A DNA stretch of 64,000 bases, taken from NCBI GenBank assembly GCA_017399765.1, contig JAFQBH010000009.1, forward strand, positions 1-64,000, given 5' to 3'. The stretch comes from Oscillospiraceae bacterium (GTDB taxonomy: Bacteria > Bacillota > Clostridia > Oscillospirales > Ruminococcaceae). A model generated the notes under the pieces. It saw nothing but the letters and a program-made list of their open reading frames with translations. It searched no databases and had not been told where the DNA came from. The number at the start of each line of letters is the position of its first letter. The stretch's first letter is position 1. A program made the position numbers and the translations under genes. Of the stretch, positions 35,123 to 43,801 are shown one piece after another.

Positions 35123-36898
35123 TTATTCTTCGTTTTTAACAATAGCGATATGAAGCTCATCAAGGTTTTTCTGGTCAACCTCGGTGGGGCACTGGGTCAT
35201 AAGTTCGCTTGCGGTCTGAACCTTCGGGAATGCGATAACGTCGCGGATGGAAGGACGGTCGAGCATGAGCATGACCATTCTGTCAAGACCGAAAGCCATT
35301 CCGCCGTGGGGTGGAACACCGTATTTTTCAGCATCGAGAAGGAAGCCGAAACGAGCCTGGGCAACTTCTTCGGAAAGACCGAGAGCCTGGAGCATTTTGT
35401 CCTGAATTTCGGTGTCGCTGATACGGATCGAACCGCCGCCGAGTTCACAGCCGTTAAGAACCATATCATAAGCTCTTGCGTAGCAATCGCCGGGATCGGA
35501 CATGAGTTTATCTTCGTCGCCGGGTCTGGGGCAGGTGAAAGGATGGTGTTTTGCCATCCAGCGGTTTTCCTCGTCGCTCCACTCGAAAAGCGGGAAATCG
35601 GTTACCCAAAGGAAGTTATAGGTGCCTTTGGGGATAAGGTCAAGGCGTTTTCCAAGTTCAAGACGGAGTGCGCCGAGAGAATCGAAAACGATATCGTTTC
35701 TGCTGTCCGCAACGATGAAGAGAACGTCGCCGGTTTCTGCGCCGAGTCTTTCGCGGATAGAGAGTTTTTCTTCTTCGGTAAGGAATTTTTCATAGCTGGA
35801 AGTTTCGCCGTCCGGAGTAAGTCTTGTCCATGCAAGACCTTTTGCTTTATAAAGTTTTACAACTTCGGTAAGTTTGTCGATTTCTTTTCTGGTGAAAACG
35901 GAAGCTGCGCCTTTTGCATTGATTGCACGGACGGAACCTTTTTCAAGTGCGCCGGCAAAAACTTTGAATTCGCAGTTTTTGAGAAGGTCGGAAAGGTCGC
36001 AGAGCTCAAGACCAAAGCGGGTATCCGGCTTATCGGAACCGAAACGGGCCATTGCTTCGTTGAAGGTGAGTCTTTCAAAAGGAGTGGGAACGTCGTAATC
36101 GAGAACGTCCTTGAAAACGCGTTTGACAAGACCTTCGTTAAGGGTCATAACGTCGTTTTCATCAACAAAGCTCATTTCCATATCGATCTGGGTGAATTCG
36201 GGCTGGCGGTCAGCGCGAAGGTCTTCGTCGCGGAAGCATCTTGCAACCTGCATATATCTGTCGCAGCCGGACATCATAAGAAGCTGTTTATAAAGCTGGG
36301 GGCTCTGGGGAAGAGCATAGAAACAACCGGGATGAACACGGGAAGGAACAAGATAGTCCCTTGCGCCTTCGGGGGTGGATTTAATGAGATCCGGAGTTTC
36401 GATTTCCATAAAGCCGTTTTCATCGTAATAATCGCGGGCGGATTTTACGATTTTGTGGCGCATCATAAGGATATTCTGCATTTCGCCGCGGCGAAGGTCA
36501 AGATAACGATATTTAAGGCGAAGGTCCTCTTTTGCATTGCAGTTATCGCTGATTTCAAAAGGAGGGGTCTGGCTTTTTGCAAGAATGAAAAGTTCGTTTA
36601 CAAAAAGTTCAACTGCGCCGGTGGGGATTTCGGTGTTGACGGATTCGCGTTTGCGGATAATGCCTTTTGCTTCAAGAACAAATTCTGCTCTTACGGAAGC
36701 TGCTTTTTCAAAAACTTCTTTGTCGGTGCCGTCGCCGAAAGCAAGCTGAAGAATGCCGCTTCTGTCGCGAAGGTCGATGAAGATAAGGTTGCCGAGGTCG
36801 CGGGTTTTCTGTGCCCAACCGAAAACGACAACTTCTTTGCCGATATGGCTTTCGTTGAATTCACCGCAATAAGCGGTGCGGTTATAACCGTTTATCAT
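35123..36898 (-). CDS. aspS: Aspartyl-tRNA synthetase
   Basis: Class IIb synthetase of 591 residues, the bacterial type with an inserted GAD domain. It has an N-terminal OB anticodon-binding domain (VVVFGWAQKTRDLGNLIFIDLRDRSG in parts), motif 2 region FRDEDLRADRQPEFTQIDME, and motif 3 GLDRMVMLMLDRPSIRDVIAFPK in parts. GGAGG precedes ATG at 36898. It lies 27 bp downstream of hisS, the common clostridial hisS-aspS operon. Whether it is discriminating cannot be told here. Confidence 0.97.
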   Translation of the reverse strand: MINGYNRTAYCGEFNESHIGKEVVVFGWAQKTRDLGNLIFIDLRDRSGILQLAFGDGTDKEVFEKAASVRAEFVLEAKGIIRKRESVNTEIPTGAVELFVNELFILAKSQTPPFEISDNCNAKEDLRLKYRYLDLRRGEMQNILMMRHKIVKSARDYYDENGFMEIETPDLIKSTPEGARDYLVPSRVHPGCFYALPQSPQLYKQLLMMSGCDRYMQVARCFRDEDLRADRQPEFTQIDMEMSFVDENDVMTLNEGLVKRVFKDVLDYDVPTPFERLTFNEAMARFGSDKPDTRFGLELCDLSDLLKNCEFKVFAGALEKGSVRAINAKGAASVFTRKEIDKLTEVVKLYKAKGLAWTRLTPDGETSSYEKFLTEEEKLSIRERLGAETGDVLFIVADSRNDIVFDSLGALRLELGKRLDLIPKGTYNFLWVTDFPLFEWSDEENRWMAKHHPFTCPRPGDEDKLMSDPGDCYARAYDMVLNGCELGGGSIRISDTEIQDKMLQALGLSEEVAQARFGFLLDAEKYGVPPHGGMAFGLDRMVMLMLDRPSIRDVIAFPKVQTASELMTQCPTEVDQKNLDELHIAIVKNEE

Positions 36899-36925
36899 TT
36901 ATATTCCTCCGTTACGGATAATTTA

Positions 36926-38281
36926 TCAGAAATTTATTTCAGGCGGGATGTTGAGAGGAGTGAGATTGGAAACTCCTTCGCAAACAGCATCTTCGAGGGA
37001 ACCGAAAACGTCGCCGAGCCTTGCTTCATAAACAAATTCGATAAGTTCATCAAGCTCAACTTCTTCGGCTTCGCCGTTCGCCATGTTTTTAACTTTAACT
37101 TTTCCTTCCTCAAGCTCGGAATCGCCGATTATGCAGGAAAGCTTTGCTCCGATTTTATCGGCATATTTCATCTGTGCCTTAACGCTTCTTCCGCAAAGGT
37201 CGCATTCGGCTTTGAAACCTTCCGCGCGAAGGGAGTTGACAAGGTTTGCGGCTTCGATGCTTGCTTTTGTTCCCATGGAACCGATGTAGATATCGCAGGT
37301 GCTTTCTTCCGGGAAGGAAACGCCGGTGTTTTCCATAAGGAGAAGAAGTCTTTCAAGACCCATTGCGAAACCGATGCTGGGGGTTTTAGGTCCGCCGAGA
37401 AGTTCGATAAGTCCGTCATATCTTCCGCCGCCGCAAACGGTTCCCTGGGAACCGATGTTGGTGCTTACGAATTCAAAAACGGTCCTTGTGTAATAATCAA
37501 GTCCGCGGACAATGGTGGGATTGACAGTATATTCAATGCCGATGGAATCGAGGCGCTCTTTAAGTTCATCAAAATGCGCCTGGCAATCATCGCAAAGATA
37601 ATCAAGAATTACTGGTGCGTCTTCGGCAATTTTATGGCAGATGGGGCTCTTGCAGTCAAGAATACGCATGGGGTTGCGGTCAAGTCTTTCGCGGCAGGTT
37701 TCGCAAAGTTCATCTTCGTGGCTGTGGAAATATTCCTTGAGCGCCTCGTTATATTTTGCTCTGCATTCCGGACAGCCGATGGAGTTGATCTCGAGTTCGA
37801 TTCCTTCGATCTGGAGCTGTTCGAAAATCTGGCTGACCATTGCAATCATTTCAGCGTCCGCTGCGGGGGAAGCCGCACCGACCAGTTCCGCACCGAACTG
37901 GTGGAATTCGCGGAGTCTTCCTGCCTGGGGTTTTTCATAACGGAAGCAGCTGGTGAGATAGCTTGCCTTTACCGGAAGAGCACCGTTTAAAAGTCCGTGT
38001 TCGATAAGAGTTCTCATGCAGCCTGCGGTTCCTTCCGGACGAAGGGTGATGGAACGCTCGCCTTTATCAAGGAAAGTGTACATCTCTTTCTGAACAACGT
38101 CGGTGGAATCACCTACGCCGCGTGCGAAAAGTTCTGTGTGTTCAAAGGTAGGAAAACGAATTTCCTTAAAGCCGAAAGTTTCGGCAACCTTCATGGCAGT
38201 TTTTTCGATGTGCTGCCATTTTGCGCTCTGTTCGGGAAGAACGTCCTGGGTTCCTCTGGGCGCTTTTGTGAGAATAGCCAT
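36926..38281 (-). CDS. hisS: Histidyl-tRNA synthetase
   Basis: Class IIa synthetase of 451 residues. Features are KAPRGTQDVLPEQSAKW, motif 2 CFRYEKPQAGRLREFHQFG, histidine motifs RGLDYYTRTVFEF and GGGRYDGL, motif 3 GFAMGLERLLLLM, and the C-terminal anticodon-binding domain. The last 25 residues (after YEARLGDVFGSLEDAVCE) extend beyond the usual end. The leader between mgsA and hisS is only 91 bp, so there is no T-box; GAGG lies before ATG at 38281. Confidence 0.96.
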   Translation of the reverse strand: MAILTKAPRGTQDVLPEQSAKWQHIEKTAMKVAETFGFKEIRFPTFEHTELFARGVGDSTDVVQKEMYTFLDKGERSITLRPEGTAGCMRTLIEHGLLNGALPVKASYLTSCFRYEKPQAGRLREFHQFGAELVGAASPAADAEMIAMVSQIFEQLQIEGIELEINSIGCPECRAKYNEALKEYFHSHEDELCETCRERLDRNPMRILDCKSPICHKIAEDAPVILDYLCDDCQAHFDELKERLDSIGIEYTVNPTIVRGLDYYTRTVFEFVSTNIGSQGTVCGGGRYDGLIELLGGPKTPSIGFAMGLERLLLLMENTGVSFPEESTCDIYIGSMGTKASIEAANLVNSLRAEGFKAECDLCGRSVKAQMKYADKIGAKLSCIIGDSELEEGKVKVKNMANGEAEEVELDELIEFVYEARLGDVFGSLEDAVCEGVSNLTPLNIPPEINF

Positions 38282-38372
38282 AAAAATACCTCTTATATAA
38301 TTTTGATTATAATAATCGAAAATAGTCTATATTTATTATAAATTGTCAAAAATGGCTTATTTAAGCCGATTT

Positions 38373-38765
38373 TTAACGAACAAGGTCGCGCCAGTCAAGG
38401 TCGCCGCGTTCAAGGGCGTGAATAAGAGCTTCCGCGGTGGCGATGTTTGTTGCAACGGGAATGTTATGAACGTCGCAAAGACGAAGAAGAGTTGTATAGT
38501 CATAATCCGGGTTCTGGTTCATGGGATCACGGAAGAAAAGCAAAAGATCGATTTCGTTGCAGGAAATTCTGGAAGCTATCTGTTCACAGCCGCCGTGGCT
38601 TCCGCTGAGGAAACGGGAAATTTTAAGACCGGTGGCATCCGCAACAAGCTTTCCGGTTCTGGAAGTGGAACAGAGTTTGTGCTTTCCGAGGATTCCGCAA
38701 TAAGCGATGCAGAACTGGACCATAAGTTCTTTTTTTGTGTCCTGTGCAATAATTGCAATATTCAT
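38373..38765 (-). CDS. mgsA: Methylglyoxal synthase
   Basis: 130-residue enzyme that converts dihydroxyacetone phosphate to methylglyoxal, a bypass of lower glycolysis. Motifs are IAIIAQDTKKELMVQFC, the phosphate-binding STSRTGKLV, SGSHGGCEQIA, and IDLLLFFRDPMNQNPDYD with the catalytic Asp. ATG at 38765 has GGAGG 7 bp upstream, and a TTG at 38771 is too close to it. It follows the minD-like gene after 15 bp, an order seen in other Clostridia. Confidence 0.95.
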   Translation of the reverse strand: MNIAIIAQDTKKELMVQFCIAYCGILGKHKLCSTSRTGKLVADATGLKISRFLSGSHGGCEQIASRISCNEIDLLLFFRDPMNQNPDYDYTTLLRLCDVHNIPVATNIATAEALIHALERGDLDWRDLVR

Positions 38766-38780
38766 AAGCAAACCTCCTTT

Positions 38781-39512
38781 TTATTTAAAACCGAGGGGGA
38801 TATTTTTACCGCGAATCCTTTCAGAGAGGTCGCGGAAAGTTTCAAAGTTAACTCCGGTATCATCAAGGGGTTCTCCGGAATCCATGGCATCTCGGGTATC
38901 GGGGTCTTCCCAGATAACCCCGATAAGCTGAAGTTCGGAACCGTCGATGATTTCGTCAAGATTTTTGAGCGGAGAAAGTTTTTTAGCCTTTTGCGGACAA
39001 CGTTCGATAACAAGCCGGCGTTCTTTAACTCCGGAATTTTGAAGAAGAATTCCGGCGGCTCTTGCTCCGCGAATTGAAGAAGGATCAGGAGTTGCCACAA
39101 CAAGTCCGAGATCGGCACATTTTGCTGCTTCCTCAAGTTCCGGACCGATTCCCGCGGGGCAATCGAGAATTATGAATTCATAATAATTTCCGAGTTCCCG
39201 GTCTATTTTGCGTATTATTTCGTCCGTTACCATAATAGGTTTTGCCGCAGCGGCAATAAGCGAAAGATTGGGGCAGAAAGGACAGTTTATAACAGCGTCC
39301 TTGATTTCGCAGGAACCGCGGATTATGTCGCCCATATCGAAAACAATATTTTCTGTAACACCAAGGGCAACGTCAAGGCTGCGAAGCCCGGAATCCAGTT
39401 CCATAAGAAGAACGGGGCTTTTTCTGAAAGCAAAAGCTTCGCCCAAAAGCGCGGAAACAGTTGATTTTCCCGCGCCGCCTTTTCCGGAGGCTACAAGAAT
39501 TATTTTTGCCAT
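38781..39512 (-). CDS. minD: MinD-like P-loop ATPase
   Basis: About 243 residues of the MinD/ParA deviant Walker family. The P-loop is SGKGGAGKST (about 8-17, signature Lys included), switch I is LDSGLRSLDVALG (about 41-53), and Walker B is FIILDCPAGIG. Closest in pattern to MinD, the division-site regulator. The usual C-terminal amphipathic membrane-targeting helix is not apparent: the protein ends RGKNIPLGFK. No minC or minE is adjacent; mgsA follows. ATG at 39512 has GAGGTG upstream, and an earlier in-frame start at 39530 precedes that site. It may be a MinD paralogue with another partner. Confidence 0.8.
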   Translation of the reverse strand: MAKIILVASGKGGAGKSTVSALLGEAFAFRKSPVLLMELDSGLRSLDVALGVTENIVFDMGDIIRGSCEIKDAVINCPFCPNLSLIAAAAKPIMVTDEIIRKIDRELGNYYEFIILDCPAGIGPELEEAAKCADLGLVVATPDPSSIRGARAAGILLQNSGVKERRLVIERCPQKAKKLSPLKNLDEIIDGSELQLIGVIWEDPDTRDAMDSGEPLDDTGVNFETFRDLSERIRGKNIPLGFK

Positions 39513-39545
39513 TTCCACACCTCTTTTCAATACTTATTCCATTTT

Positions 39546-39574
39546 ATTGTAACATATAATTTATAAAGTTGCAA
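39546..39574 (-). promoter_or_regulatory. SigA-type promoter of minD-mgsA(-hisS-aspS)
   Basis: On the minus strand: TTGCAA (39574-39569), a 17-bp spacer and TACAAT (39551-39546). AATATTACAAAT direct repeats lie further upstream (around 39647 and 39676). Confidence 0.6.
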
Positions 39575-39693
39575 TAAGACGAACACGGTTTTTATCCGTC
39601 GATTTGTGCAGTTTTTGCAGGATTTTGGGCAAAACTCGAAAATTTGAAATATTACAAATTATTATATTTCGACAAAATATTACAAATGGTAAT

Positions 39694-39723
39694 AAAAAAG
39701 CCGCATCTTCCGATGCGGCTTTT
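39694..39723 (-). terminator. Intrinsic terminator after the HIT gene
   Basis: AAAGCCGCATC / GATGCGGCTTT with a TTCC loop and a T-run on the minus strand. Confidence 0.88.
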
Positions 39724-39740
39724 CAGTTTGATTAAATTTA

Positions 39741-40079
39741 TCAGCCCGGAGGCCAGCCAAGGTTTCTTCCGGCAAGAACGTGGAAATGAAGGTGGGGAAC
39801 GGTCTGTCCCGCTTCTTCGCCATAGTTGGTAACAACACGGTAGCTTTCAATTCCTTTTTCCTTTGCAATTTTTGCGATAACTTCGAAAATATAAGCGACG
39901 ATTCCGCTGTTTTCTTCGTTAATTTCGCCTGCGCCGGTGATGTGTTCCTTTGGGATCACAAGAAAATGGGTGGGAGCCTGGGGGTCGATATCGTTGAAGG
40001 CGAGAACTTTTTCGTCTTCATAAACTTTGCTGCTGGGAATAATCCCTGCGGCAATTTTACAGAAAAGGCAGTTTTCCAT
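39741..40079 (-). CDS. HIT family nucleotide hydrolase/transferase
   Basis: 112-residue histidine-triad protein (HINT branch). CLFCKIAAGIIPS at the start, APTHFLVIPKEHI, and the triad HLHFHVLAGRNLGWPPG at the C-terminus mark the family. It probably hydrolyses AMP-phosphoramidate-type substrates. ATG at 40079 has AAAGGAG upstream, and a longer ORF to 40145 would read through a palindromic repeat. It lies downstream of alaS with a repeat in between. Confidence 0.93.
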   Translation of the reverse strand: MENCLFCKIAAGIIPSSKVYEDEKVLAFNDIDPQAPTHFLVIPKEHITGAGEINEENSGIVAYIFEVIAKIAKEKGIESYRVVTNYGEEAGQTVPHLHFHVLAGRNLGWPPG

Positions 40080-40103
40080 AAAGATTATGCTCCTTTCATG
40101 AAT

Positions 40104-40222
40104 TGCCTCCCTTGTCAAAGGGAGGGGGACCGTTGCGGTACGCACGGTGGAGGGATTCCTTTAAATGAATCCCCCGGTCTTTCGCCTTCGGCGAAATCCA
40201 GCCCCCTTTAACAAGGGGGCCA
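40104..40222. repeat. Composite palindromic repeat: two family-1 units, head to head
   Basis: Same plan as 11345-11482. Unit 1 is CCTCCCTTGTCAAAGGGAGG, then ACCGTTGCGGTACGCACGGT and GGAGGGATTC. Unit 2 is inverted: GAATCCCCC, TTTCGCC-TTC-GGCGAAA, CCCCCTTTAACAAGGGGG. It lies between alaS and the HIT gene. Confidence 0.85.
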
Positions 40223-40231
40223 TATAAAGAA

Positions 40232-42874
40232 TTATTTATTGATGAGAAGGGTCTCAACGATTTCTGCTGCGGAAGCAAGAGCTTCGTCGATCATTTCGGG
40301 GTTTGCGCCGCCCATTGCGCTGTCGGGTCTGCCGCCGCCGGAACCGCCTGCCATTGAAGCGATTTCTTTGACGATCTTACCTGCGTGTGCGCCTTCTTTA
40401 AGAGCGTTGATTCCGCAGACAACGAGGACGGAAACTTTGTCTTCGTTAACGGAAGCAAGAAGTGCGATTGCGTCCTGTGCAGTGAATTTGATGTGGTCGC
40501 CCATGATTCTGAGGCTTGCGGGGCTGATGCCTTCGAGCTTGGTGCAGATGAATTTAAGTCCGCAGATCTCTTTTGCGGAAGAGATAAGGCTTTCAACTCT
40601 CATCTGAGCAAGTTTGTTGTTGAGTTCTTCGATCTCTTTGTCTTTTGCTTTGAGTTCAGCCATAACAGCGGCGGACTTCTGAGCAACTTCGCCGACACCG
40701 TTAACTTTAAGGTTTGCGGCGGTTTCGCCAAGGGTTCCGTTCATCTGTTCAATATAATCGAGAACGCCGGTGCCGGTTACTGCTTCAATACGTCTTACGC
40801 CTGCTGCAACGGAAGATTCGCTGATAATCTTGAAAAGACCGATCTTGCTGGTGTTGGTAACGTGGGTACCGCCGCAGAATTCGATGGAGCGTCCGGAAAC
40901 GTTAACAACGCGAACGGTGTCGCCGTATTTTTCACCGAAGAGAGCCATTGCACCCATCTGTTTTGCTTCAGCGATAGGCATTTCGTTGATGTCAACATCA
41001 AGGGAAGCAAGAACCATTTCGTTAACAACTTTTTCGGTTTCTGCAATTTCCTCTGCGGTCATTGCGGAGAAATGGCTGAAGTCGAAACGGCAGCGGTTTT
41101 CGTCAACGTAGGAACCTGCCTGGTGAACGTGGTCGCCGAGAACTTCGCGGAGAGCTTTCTGGAGAAGGTGACAGGCGGTGTGGTTGCGCTGGGTTGCGTT
41201 TCTGATGGATTCGGTAAGTCTTGCGCGGACGTTGTCGCCGGTGCGGATATGGCCGGAGCCCATAACGCCGATGTGCATATACTGGCCGGTGGGAGATTTT
41301 TTGCAGTCGGTTACGTTGAAAATGGAAGGACCGGAAGTGATGGTACCCCTGTCGCCGACCTGACCGCCCATTTCTGCATAGAAAGGAGTGGAATCGAGGA
41401 TGATGACTGCTTCGTCGCCTTCTTCAAGTTCGGAAACAAGTTCGCCGTCTTTGAGGATCGCAAGAACTTCGGAAGCGGAATCCATTCTGTTATAGCCGAC
41501 AAATTTGGTTTTAACGTCGCCGAGGGAAGCAAGGCTGTCTTCAACCCAGGAAACGCCGTTTGCGGAAGCTCTTGCATCACGTGCACGTTTTTTCTGGTCG
41601 TTCATAAGAACGGTGAAGCCTTCAACGTCAACGGTGATGTTTTTGTCTTCAAGGATATCCTGGGTGAGGTCAAGCGGGAAGCCATAGGTATCGTAAAGTT
41701 TGAAAGCTACGTCACCGGGAAGAACGGTTTCACCGGCTTCTTCAAGTTTTTCAACATAATCGTTGAGAAGTTCAAAGCCCTGGTCGATGGTGCGGCAGAA
41801 TCTTTCTTCTTCGGAAAGGATAACTTTTTTGATGTAATCTGCGTGTTCGGCAAGTTCCGGATATGCAACGCGGTTTTCTTCGATAACGGTGTCAACTACT
41901 TTGTAGATGAAGGGTTCGTTGATTCCCAGAAGTCTGCCATGACGTGCGGCTCTTCTGAGAAGGCGTTTGAGAACGTATCCGCGGCCTTCGTTTGCGGGCA
42001 TAACGCCGTCGCTGATGATGAAGGTGGTGGAACGGACATGGTCGGTGATAACGCGGAGAGAAACGTCTTTAACCGGGTCATCGTGATATTTGATTCCTGC
42101 GATCTCGCCGATTTTTTTCATGATGTTCTGAACGGTGTCAACTTCGAAAAGGTTGTCAACGCCCTGCATTACGCATGCAAGTCTTTCAAGACCCATACCG
42201 GTATCGATGTTCGGGTGTTCCATGCGTTCATAGTTGCCTTCGCCGTCGGAATCGAACTGGGAGAAAACAAGGTTCCAGACTTCGATGAAACGGTCGCATT
42301 CGCAGCCAACGGTGCAGTCGGGGCTTCCGCAGCCGTGTTCAACGCCGCGGTCAAAATAAATTTCGGAGCAGGGTCCGCAGGGGCCGGAACCGATTTCCCA
42401 GAAGTTGTCCTCTTTTCCGAAACGGAAAATGCGGTCTTCGGAAAGTCCGATCACGTTGTGCCAGATGTCATAGGCTTCGTCATCGTCCTGATAAACGGTT
42501 ACGTAAAGTTTTTCTTTCGGAAGTTTGATGACTTCGGTAAAATATTCCCATGCCCACGGAATAACTTCTTTTTTGAAGTAGTTTCCGAAGGAGAAGTTAC
42601 CGAGCATCTCGAAATAAGTTCCGTGACGGTCGTCCTTACCGACGTTGTCGATATCGGGGGTACGGATGCATTTCTGGCAGGTGGTTACTCTGTGGCAAGG
42701 GGGTTCTTCCTGACCAAGGAACCATTTTTTCATCGGTGCCATACCGGAGTTGATGAGAAGAAGGCTCTTATCATCTTTGGGGAGAAGGGGAAAGCTGGGA
42801 AGTCTTTTGTGACCTTTGCTTTCAAAAAAGCTGAGGAAGCTTTCGCGGATGTCATTAACGCCCATCCATTCCAT
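40232..42874 (-). CDS. alaS: Alanyl-tRNA synthetase
   Basis: Class II synthetase of 880 residues with all three parts. The aminoacylation core opens with RESFLSFFESKGHKRLPSF and includes GMAPMKKWFLGQEEPPCHRV. The editing domain carries zinc-binding HxxxH in RNHTACHLLQ and CGGTHVTNTSKIG. The C-terminal DHHA1 domain includes GGGRPDSAMGG. ATG at 42874 has AAAGGA about 11 bp upstream. Transcription is under a T-box riboswitch with a strong promoter, and a family-1 repeat lies between riboswitch and start codon. Confidence 0.97.
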   Translation of the reverse strand: MEWMGVNDIRESFLSFFESKGHKRLPSFPLLPKDDKSLLLINSGMAPMKKWFLGQEEPPCHRVTTCQKCIRTPDIDNVGKDDRHGTYFEMLGNFSFGNYFKKEVIPWAWEYFTEVIKLPKEKLYVTVYQDDDEAYDIWHNVIGLSEDRIFRFGKEDNFWEIGSGPCGPCSEIYFDRGVEHGCGSPDCTVGCECDRFIEVWNLVFSQFDSDGEGNYERMEHPNIDTGMGLERLACVMQGVDNLFEVDTVQNIMKKIGEIAGIKYHDDPVKDVSLRVITDHVRSTTFIISDGVMPANEGRGYVLKRLLRRAARHGRLLGINEPFIYKVVDTVIEENRVAYPELAEHADYIKKVILSEEERFCRTIDQGFELLNDYVEKLEEAGETVLPGDVAFKLYDTYGFPLDLTQDILEDKNITVDVEGFTVLMNDQKKRARDARASANGVSWVEDSLASLGDVKTKFVGYNRMDSASEVLAILKDGELVSELEEGDEAVIILDSTPFYAEMGGQVGDRGTITSGPSIFNVTDCKKSPTGQYMHIGVMGSGHIRTGDNVRARLTESIRNATQRNHTACHLLQKALREVLGDHVHQAGSYVDENRCRFDFSHFSAMTAEEIAETEKVVNEMVLASLDVDINEMPIAEAKQMGAMALFGEKYGDTVRVVNVSGRSIEFCGGTHVTNTSKIGLFKIISESSVAAGVRRIEAVTGTGVLDYIEQMNGTLGETAANLKVNGVGEVAQKSAAVMAELKAKDKEIEELNNKLAQMRVESLISSAKEICGLKFICTKLEGISPASLRIMGDHIKFTAQDAIALLASVNEDKVSVLVVCGINALKEGAHAGKIVKEIASMAGGSGGGRPDSAMGGANPEMIDEALASAAEIVETLLINK

Positions 42875-42910
42875 TGATATATCATTCCTTTCAATTAAGT
42901 AACATTTTTG

Positions 42911-42974
42911 TGCCTCCCTTGCCTAAAGGGAGGGGGACCGTTGCCGTATGGCACGGTGGAGGGATTCTTTTATG
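42911..42974 (+). repeat. Palindromic repeat family 1, unit e (inside the alaS leader)
   Basis: CCTCCCTT-gcct-AAAGGGAGG, then ACCGTTGCC-GTAT-GGCACGGT, then GGAGGGATTC. The region to about 43010 contains a decayed inverted partner (GAATCC ... AAGGGGGC). Confidence 0.85.
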
Positions 42975-43030
42975 AATCCTTTGATTTGAAGTAAGGGGGC
43001 TTGATTTCGCTGAACATAGGAAATTCAGGA

Positions 43031-43296
43031 AAATAAAAAAGCCTCCATCCCTGCCATTAAATAAAAAATGACAAAAGGGACGAAGACAAACTCCGTGGTA
43101 CCACCCAAATTGCCGCAACGCGGCCGCTTTTAAAAACCTTTGTAACGCAAGGCAAACGCCGGAATCTCTTCCGGAAGCTCCGGGGCGGCTTTCAAAACCG
43201 TTTGCAAACCTTTCTTTCAGCGTGGCGAAAGGCTCTCTGTGTTGCGCGTTTTCTGATTATTCCCATCAAAGCTTATTTATAATATTTAATTATAAC
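43031..43296 (-). promoter_or_regulatory. T-box riboswitch controlling alaS
   Basis: On the minus strand the leader shows Stem I elements (AGAGAGCC, GCTGAAAG) and the T-box GGGTGGTACCACGG (plus 43093-43106). The terminator has arms CTTCGTCCCT and AGGGATGGAG (plus 43076-43085 and 43043-43052), then TTTTTTATTT. It senses uncharged tRNA-Ala, because the next gene is alaS. I could not place the specifier codon with certainty; a GCC around the 43180s is a candidate. Confidence 0.9.
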
Positions 43297-43302
43297 AGAT
43301 TA

Positions 43303-43331
43303 ATTATAACGGCAAGAAAAGCCTTTGTCAA
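43303..43331 (-). promoter_or_regulatory. SigA promoter of the alaS T-box leader
   Basis: On the minus strand: perfect TTGACA (43331-43326), a 17-bp spacer and perfect TATAAT (43308-43303). Confidence 0.92.
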
Positions 43332-43336
43332 GATTG

Positions 43337-43373
43337 AAAAAGCGGGCGGAGAAAAAAACTCCGCCCGCTTTTT
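43337..43373 (-). terminator. Intrinsic terminator of the SOS-box gene
   Basis: AAAAAGCGGGCGGAG / CTCCGCCCGCTTTTT with a seven-base loop. It lies about 40 bp after the stop of the small membrane-protein gene. Confidence 0.92.
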
Positions 43374-43413
43374 CGGTTTGGTGTATGAGGAAATTTTGGG
43401 GATAGCAAATTTT

Positions 43414-43677
43414 TTAAGCTGCCTTTGCGGAATAAATTGCCGCAATGCGTGCTCTTTCGCGTCTTGCACGGCGTTTCATGGCTTCGATTGCTCTGGTGCA
43501 GTTGATTGTGCCCCAGATTCCGAAAGATGCAATAATGAAGGAAATTCCGCCGTAAACAAAAAGTTCCGCGTTGGTAATATTGCCAAAATCGCTTGCGCCT
43601 GCAATTCCGAAAACGGAGATGATTCCTGCTGCTGCCATAACTTTAAAGATAAAATTCAAAACATATGTTCTTTCCAT
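43414..43677 (-). CDS. Small two-helix membrane protein under LexA-box control
   Basis: 87 residues. Two predicted membrane helices (about 8-27 and 38-58) are followed by a strongly basic cytosolic tail, MKRRARRERARIAA. AAAGGATG lies upstream of ATG at 43677. No family recognised. The gene has its own promoter (TTGATT-16-TATAAT) with a GAAC-N4-GTTC LexA-type box just after the -10 and a second box upstream, and its own terminator. It is therefore predicted to be a monocistronic SOS gene. Small SOS-induced membrane proteins in other bacteria (YneA, SidA, DidA) inhibit division, but no sequence similarity to them is seen, so this role is only a hypothesis. Confidence 0.8.
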   Translation of the reverse strand: MERTYVLNFIFKVMAAAGIISVFGIAGASDFGNITNAELFVYGGISFIIASFGIWGTINCTRAIEAMKRRARRERARIAAIYSAKAA

Positions 43678-43726
43678 TTTACTACATCCTTTCCAAGTTC
43701 TTATATGGGGTATGTTCGAAAAAAAT

Positions 43727-43740
43727 CGAACATCTGTTCT
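43727..43740. promoter_or_regulatory. LexA (SOS) box 1
   Basis: CGAACATCTGTTCT, containing the GAAC-N4-GTTC core. It starts about 15 bp downstream of the -10 box of the small membrane-protein gene, so a bound repressor would cover the start of transcription. Confidence 0.8.
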
Positions 43741-43754
43741 TGTTTTGTGATTTC

Positions 43755-43782
43755 ATTATATCACTCATTTTTTAAAAATCAA
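43755..43782 (-). promoter_or_regulatory. SigA promoter between the two LexA boxes
   Basis: On the minus strand: TTGATT (43782-43777), a 16-bp spacer and TATAAT (43760-43755). It drives the small membrane-protein gene. Confidence 0.75.
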
Positions 43783-43801
43783 TAGGTTTTGATAAAAAAA
43801 T

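Noticed and set aside
35150..37990. A 946-codon open frame antisense to aspS and hisS
   Set aside because: Shadow of codon bias; both sense genes are intact and carry family motifs.
38282..38372. T-box in front of hisS-aspS
   Set aside because: The interval is only 91 bp, with no GGTGG-type T-box sequence or terminator/antiterminator pair.
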